Shown here: piece by piece, positions 33,426-36,738 of the stretch
Layout: the number at the start of each line of letters is the position of its first letter
How positions within the stretch are numbered: position 1 is the first letter of the stretch
NCBI GenBank assembly: GCA_021201735.1
Contig: JAJQEJ010000075.1
Span: forward strand, 7,375 to 44,112
Length of the DNA: 36,738 nt
Reading direction: 5' to 3'
Source: Oscillospiraceae bacterium
Lineage (GTDB): Bacteria > Bacillota > Clostridia > Oscillospirales > Oscillospiraceae
Program-made: the position numbers and the translations under genes
Notes under the pieces: generated by a model
Database searches by the model: none
Told to the model about the DNA's origin: nothing
The model's input: the letters and a program-made list of their open reading frames with translations, nothing else

Positions 33426-34484
33426 TTGCGGCATTTGGTCGATTTTGGAGATTTATCACGTGCGGAATGGGATCAGCTCTACGCAACCTGCAGCGACATT
33501 ATGGATCACCCCGACAACTATTTGAATGCCTGCCGCGGTAAGGTCGCCGCGTCCCTCTTCTACGAGCCCTCCACGCGCACCAATTTCTCCTTTCAGGCCG
33601 CGATGCAGCGCGTGGGCGGAACGGTATTTGGCTTTTCCGACCCGAACGCCACCTCTATCGCCAAGGGCGAAACGCTCAAAGACACCGTCAAAATCGTCTC
33701 GGCGTATGCCGATGTGCTGGTGATCCGCAGCCCCAAGGAGGGCGCGGCAAAGGCGGCGGCGCTCTACGCCGATGTACCGGTGATCAACGCGGGGGACGGA
33801 GGGCACATGCACCCCACCCAGACCATGGCGGATCTGACCACCATCAGCCGCCTGCGCGGGCAGGTGGACGGGCTGTCGATCGGGCTGTGTGGCGATCTGA
33901 AAAACGGGCGCACCGTCCACTCGCTCATTAAAGCGCTGGCGCAATTTGAAGGGGTCAAGTTTTACCTGATCTCACCGCGGGAGCTGGCAGTCCCGGACTA
34001 TATCCGCGCCTTTATGCAGGCACACGATATGCGCGCGGTGGAGGTGACGGGACTGGATCCCGTCATTCCGCAGCTCGATGTGCTCTACATGACCCGCATC
34101 CAGCGCGAGCGCTTTGTCGACCCACTGGAATACGAACGCAACAAGGGTGTCTACATCTTAAACCGGCGCAAGCTCGACCGGGCGAAAAAGGAGCTGCTCG
34201 TCATGCATCCCCTGCCGCGTGTGGATGAAATTGCCCTTGACGTCGACGACGACCCACGCGCCGTCTACTTTGCGCAGGCGCGCTTCGGCATGTTCGCCCG
34301 CATGGCCCTGCTCACAAACCTTGCAAACCAGCCGCGCGCGGTACCGCCGCCGGTTGCAAGCGGCACAGCACCTCTCTGTACCAATCCCAACTGCATTACC
34401 CAGACCGAGCGCTATCTTCCGCCCCTTGTCAAACAGGTTGGAGGCACGGATTGTTGCGGCTTTTGCGACGCCGCGCTATCGTGA
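33426..34484 (+). CDS. pyrB: Aspartate carbamoyltransferase with a PyrI-like zinc motif at its C-terminus
   Basis: 352 residues from a TTG at 33426 with a GGGGGGTGA site upstream. It condenses carbamoyl phosphate and aspartate in pyrimidine synthesis. Carbamoyl-phosphate site FYEPSTRTNFSF is near 45-56, HPTQTMADL near 128 and MHPLPRVDEI near 260, all intact. After the catalytic chain (about 305 residues) comes an extra tail with C318-x4-C323-x20-C344-x2-C347. This is close to the C-x4-C-x22-C-x2-C zinc motif of the PyrI regulatory chain, and CTNPNCITQTER resembles the PyrI zinc loop. The nucleotide-binding allosteric domain of PyrI is absent. No other pyr gene is in the window. Confidence 0.93.
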   Translation: MRHLVDFGDLSRAEWDQLYATCSDIMDHPDNYLNACRGKVAASLFYEPSTRTNFSFQAAMQRVGGTVFGFSDPNATSIAKGETLKDTVKIVSAYADVLVIRSPKEGAAKAAALYADVPVINAGDGGHMHPTQTMADLTTISRLRGQVDGLSIGLCGDLKNGRTVHSLIKALAQFEGVKFYLISPRELAVPDYIRAFMQAHDMRAVEVTGLDPVIPQLDVLYMTRIQRERFVDPLEYERNKGVYILNRRKLDRAKKELLVMHPLPRVDEIALDVDDDPRAVYFAQARFGMFARMALLTNLANQPRAVPPPVASGTAPLCTNPNCITQTERYLPPLVKQVGGTDCCGFCDAALS

Positions 34485-34509
34485 ATCACACACACTTTGG
34501 AAGTTGATT

Positions 34510-35280
34510 ATGAACTGTAGTGTTGTTTATTTTAGTCCAACAAATTCGACTAAAAAAATTGTTGATTTAATAGCCCAAGACATTGCGGCAGACATAACAT
34601 ATTTTGATATTACAAATTATACTACAAATATAGAAAACTTGGTTTTTGGGAAAAAAGATTTCGTTATGATCGGTATTCCAGTGTACAGCGGGCGTGTCCC
34701 ACGGCTTGTAACGGACACCTTATCTTCTATGCATGGAAATGAAACGCCCATAACCTTGATAGCCACTTTTGGAAACAGGCACTATGATGATGCATTATTA
34801 GAATTGAAAACAATCGTGCAAGCAAATGGTTTTGTTGCGATTGCCGCTGCCGCTTTTGCAACAGAACATTCGGTTGTGCAAAAATTTGGGGCAGGTCGTC
34901 CAGATGATGAGGATATTAAGGCAATACACCAATTCGCGGAACTCGTAAAAAACAAAATCAATGCATGGGATAACGCAAGTCATACTGATTTAAACGTAAA
35001 GGGCAATCCAAAATATAGGAAGTATCAATCTATACCCATTAAACCGCATACGACATCATCATGTACTAAATGCGGACTATGTGCTAAAAATTGCCCTGCC
35101 GGTGCTATTCCTATGGATCGTCCTAAAAAAACTGATAAAAGCAAATGTATTACATGTATGCGTTGTATTCGCTATTGTCCACAAAAAGCAAGAGGCTTTT
35201 ATTCTATTGAGAAATTTTTAGCAGAAAAAAGTTTGGCAAAGTTATGTATTGGGTATAAGAAACCTGAAATCTTTATATAG
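34510..35280 (+). CDS. Flavodoxin-like / 4Fe-4S ferredoxin protein (EFR1 type)
   Basis: 256 residues from the ATG at 34510, where the flavodoxin fold begins (MNCSVVYFSPTNSTKKIVDLIA). SPTNSTKK is the phosphate-binding loop for FMN; IGIPVYSGRVP and ATFGNRHYDDALLEL are the other flavin loops. The C-terminal part has two ferredoxin clusters, CTKCGLCAKNCP and CITCMRCIRYCP, for two 4Fe-4S centres. The protein is a small electron carrier between flavin and iron-sulfur centres; partners are unknown. The ribosome site is weak (GGAAG). Base and codon use are far more AT-rich than pyrB, 25 bases upstream, so the gene was probably acquired. Confidence 0.88.
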   Translation: MNCSVVYFSPTNSTKKIVDLIAQDIAADITYFDITNYTTNIENLVFGKKDFVMIGIPVYSGRVPRLVTDTLSSMHGNETPITLIATFGNRHYDDALLELKTIVQANGFVAIAAAAFATEHSVVQKFGAGRPDDEDIKAIHQFAELVKNKINAWDNASHTDLNVKGNPKYRKYQSIPIKPHTTSSCTKCGLCAKNCPAGAIPMDRPKKTDKSKCITCMRCIRYCPQKARGFYSIEKFLAEKSLAKLCIGYKKPEIFI

Positions 35281-35492
35281 CTACTACTACGTATTCATTT
35301 TATTTACCTTATTCTTTTCCCCTTAAATATGATAAAAAACTGGACTCCAGAAATGAAGTCCAGTCCGTGCGTTAACAACGGAAATCGGGGTTTGTCATGT
35401 AAAATATATACACAAACTCCTAACTGCAAAAAACGCCTTTTTTACTGATAGGCTACTTGCTGAATCAAATGCGGACAACTTCTTTTCCGGAC
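35281..35492. other. Spacer between convergent ferredoxin and clpP genes
   Basis: AT-rich spacer. Apart from the hairpin at 35339-35364 nothing is recognisable. Confidence 0.4.
35339..35364 (-). terminator. Terminator of the AraC-ClpP unit
   Basis: ACTGGACT and AGTCCAGT form a perfect stem; on the minus strand TTTTTTATC follows. It stands about 130 bases behind clpP. Confidence 0.75.
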
Positions 35493-36086
35493 TTATAGCG
35501 ATGGCCTATCGGTAATAACTTTATCAATCAGTCCATACTCCAGTGCTTCATTCGGTGTCATAAAATTGTCCCGGTCTGTATCACGTTCTATTTCCTCAAT
35601 TGTCCGTCCGGTATTCTGTGCTAATAGTCGATTTAATCTTTGTTTATTCTTTTGCATATAATCAGACATTATCTTAATATCGCTGGCGGGGCCTTGAATT
35701 CCTCCTGATATTGCAGGCTGATGAATCATAATTTCAGCGTTTGGCAAGGCAAATCGTTTTCCCTTCGTACCGGCCGCAAGTAAAAAGGCTCCAAAACTTG
35801 CTGCAAGTCCAACACAAATTGTAGATACATCACACTTAAGGTAATTCATTGTATCAAATATAGCAAAGCCGGCCGTTACGGAACCGCCCGGGCTGTTAAT
35901 ATAGAGGCTAATATCTTTGTCCGGGTCTTGCCCTTCAAGAAAGAGTAATTGTGCAACGAGCAAACTGGCTGTTGTATCATTGACATCTTCACCCAAAAAA
36001 ATAATACGGTCGGAAAGAAGGCGGGAATAGATATCGTAACTACGTTCTCCCCGACTTGTTTGTTCCACAACATATGGAATGGTCAC
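35493..36086 (-). CDS. clpP: ATP-dependent Clp protease proteolytic subunit
   Basis: A 197-residue serine protease that forms the tetradecameric Clp barrel and degrades proteins fed by an AAA+ partner. The catalytic triad is present: S97 (GLAASFGAF), H122 (IMIHQPA) and D171 (RDTDRDNFM). INSPGGSV near 64-71 lines the active site. Length is normal. The start is a GTG whose bases GTGA overlap the stop of the AraC-type gene, so translation is coupled. No clpX or tig is near, and base use is AT-rich, so this may be a second, acquired copy with a special task. Confidence 0.93.
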   Translation of the reverse strand: MTIPYVVEQTSRGERSYDIYSRLLSDRIIFLGEDVNDTTASLLVAQLLFLEGQDPDKDISLYINSPGGSVTAGFAIFDTMNYLKCDVSTICVGLAASFGAFLLAAGTKGKRFALPNAEIMIHQPAISGGIQGPASDIKIMSDYMQKNKQRLNRLLAQNTGRTIEEIERDTDRDNFMTPNEALEYGLIDKVITDRPSL

Positions 36087-36496
36087 GCGGCCACCCCCAT
36101 CTTGCTACAGATATAAATACTGAGAACTGGTTGCACATGATATGCTTTTCTTAGCGGTGTATATCGCCTCCCCAGCCGATATTTTAACGGTGAGCAGAGA
36201 TAAGCGTTGCTAAACACATTGGTAAAAGTCTGCTGCGATTGATATCCCGCTTCATATGCAATATCTATGATTGCTTTATCTGTATAGACCAGTTTTTCTG
36301 CCGCTGCTGATAAACGCCGCTCCAAAACGTATTGATGAATGGTTACGCCAACCTGTTCTTGAAAGATGCGGTTCAAATAAAATTTTGAATAGCCGATTCT
36401 ATCTGCTATTCCATCAAGCGATAAGGCTTCCTCATTCTTTTTCAGTTGCAACTCAATATATTGGATGGTGCTTTCTACAATTTCCGATTTATTCAT
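36083..36496 (-). CDS. Short AraC/XylS-type transcriptional regulator
   Basis: 137 residues from the ATG at 36496 ([15 protein letters not shown]), favoured by a GGGGA site nine bases upstream; an ATG at 36511 is possible. It consists almost only of the double helix-turn-helix DNA-binding domain: [38 protein letters not shown] (first motif in two parts) and [25 protein letters not shown]. There is no ligand or effector domain ahead of it, so it is of MarA/SoxS type, controlled mainly by its own amount. The family consensus PxxYR appears as SPLKYR. It overlaps clpP by four bases and may set its expression. Confidence 0.88.
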   Translation of the reverse strand: MNKSEIVESTIQYIELQLKKNEEALSLDGIADRIGYSKFYLNRIFQEQVGVTIHQYVLERRLSAAAEKLVYTDKAIIDIAYEAGYQSQQTFTNVFSNAYLCSPLKYRLGRRYTPLRKAYHVQPVLSIYICSKMGVAA

Positions 36497-36522
36497 GCAA
36501 TCAATCCCCATCTCTAATTGAA

Positions 36523-36561
36523 ATTATAACTTATTATAGACCAAACGCAATCCAGTGTCTT
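36523..36561 (-). promoter_or_regulatory. Two overlapping promoters of the AraC-ClpP unit
   Basis: Two TATAAT boxes on the minus strand, 36523-36528 and 36533-36538. The first has TTGCGT (36545-36550) 16 bases upstream, the second AAGACA (36556-36561) 17 bases upstream. Confidence 0.55.
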
Positions 36562-36567
36562 ATCAAA

Positions 36568-36617
36568 AATTGCCGTCTGCATTTTGTTGCTTTTAGACAA
36601 AATACATCACGGCAATT
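36568..36617. repeat. Long imperfect inverted repeat upstream of the AraC-type gene
   Basis: AATTGCCGT (36568-36576) pairs with ACGGCAATT (36609-36617), with a further inner pairing of ATTTTGT and ACAAAAT. A second inverted repeat, CACTGAT/ATCAGTG, spans 36637-36661. They could be operators or a terminator of a gene beyond the edge. From 36662 to the end I see no certain gene; a frame beginning at a GTG near 36712 may start one. Confidence 0.45.
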
Positions 36618-36738
36618 CACTTTATTGAATACTGATCACTGATTAAATGCTTTCATCAGTGGAGGCTGTAGACAAAAGGGATTGGCTTGCAAGACGGAAA
36701 GGAAGAAAGAGTGAAAGAAACCCATCAGGGGTGTCTTT

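Noticed and set aside
36568-36661. Ends of an insertion element
   Set aside because: Inverted repeats are short, no transposase frame or target duplication is seen, and they lie where operators or a terminator are expected.

Overview
The window looks like a chromosomal segment from a Gram-positive, Clostridia-type bacterium, probably an Oscillospiraceae-like gut anaerobe. The evidence is sigma-A promoters with strong GGAGG-type ribosome sites, U-tract terminators, secreted InlB-repeat and SLH-type wall proteins, the anaerobic redox repressor Rex, and a Firmicutes-style 6S RNA next to a DUF1292 gene. Most of the window is GC-rich. Three parts are clearly richer in AT: the PTPS-family gene near 7.8-8.4 kb, part of the 13.7-18.3 kb operon, and the right end from 34.5 kb.

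Left part (1-7.7 kb): two large secreted repeat proteins on the minus strand (an InlB/DUF11 protein cut by the window edge, and a seven-blade RCC1 propeller with four InlB repeats), a tiny collagen-like protein, and a secreted N-acetylmuramoyl-L-alanine amidase on the plus strand. Next (7.9-13.6 kb) come a PTPS/QueD-like protein with a zinc-ribbon tail and a nickel/peptide-type ABC transporter. The transporter is split over two divergent units: binding protein plus permease on plus, second permease plus two ATPases on minus.

13.75-18.31 kb (minus) is the most unusual region. One promoter drives a HEPN-V4R protein, an asparaginase-fold protein, and a DHH-like, membrane-anchored protein that is now in three overlapping frames. 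A triplicated 7-bp repeat lies exactly at one of the frame breaks. I see no described system with this composition. It has the look of a ligand-sensing toxin or defence module, but that is inference.

18.5-29.1 kb (minus): an aldehyde dehydrogenase; a Gly/Cys-rich micro-protein; a patatin - rex - SLH-like operon; an ACT-regulator - homoserine dehydrogenase - aspartokinase operon for the aspartate/threonine pathway; and a class A penicillin-binding protein with a TTG start. 29.1-34.5 kb (plus): DUF1292 protein, 6S RNA, a membrane-anchored parvulin-type foldase, glutaminyl-tRNA synthetase, and an aspartate carbamoyltransferase carrying a PyrI-like four-cysteine zinc motif at its C-terminus. The AT-rich right end holds a flavodoxin/ferredoxin protein and an AraC-type regulator translationally coupled to a ClpP. 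No rRNA, tRNA, CRISPR array, transposase or phage gene was seen.
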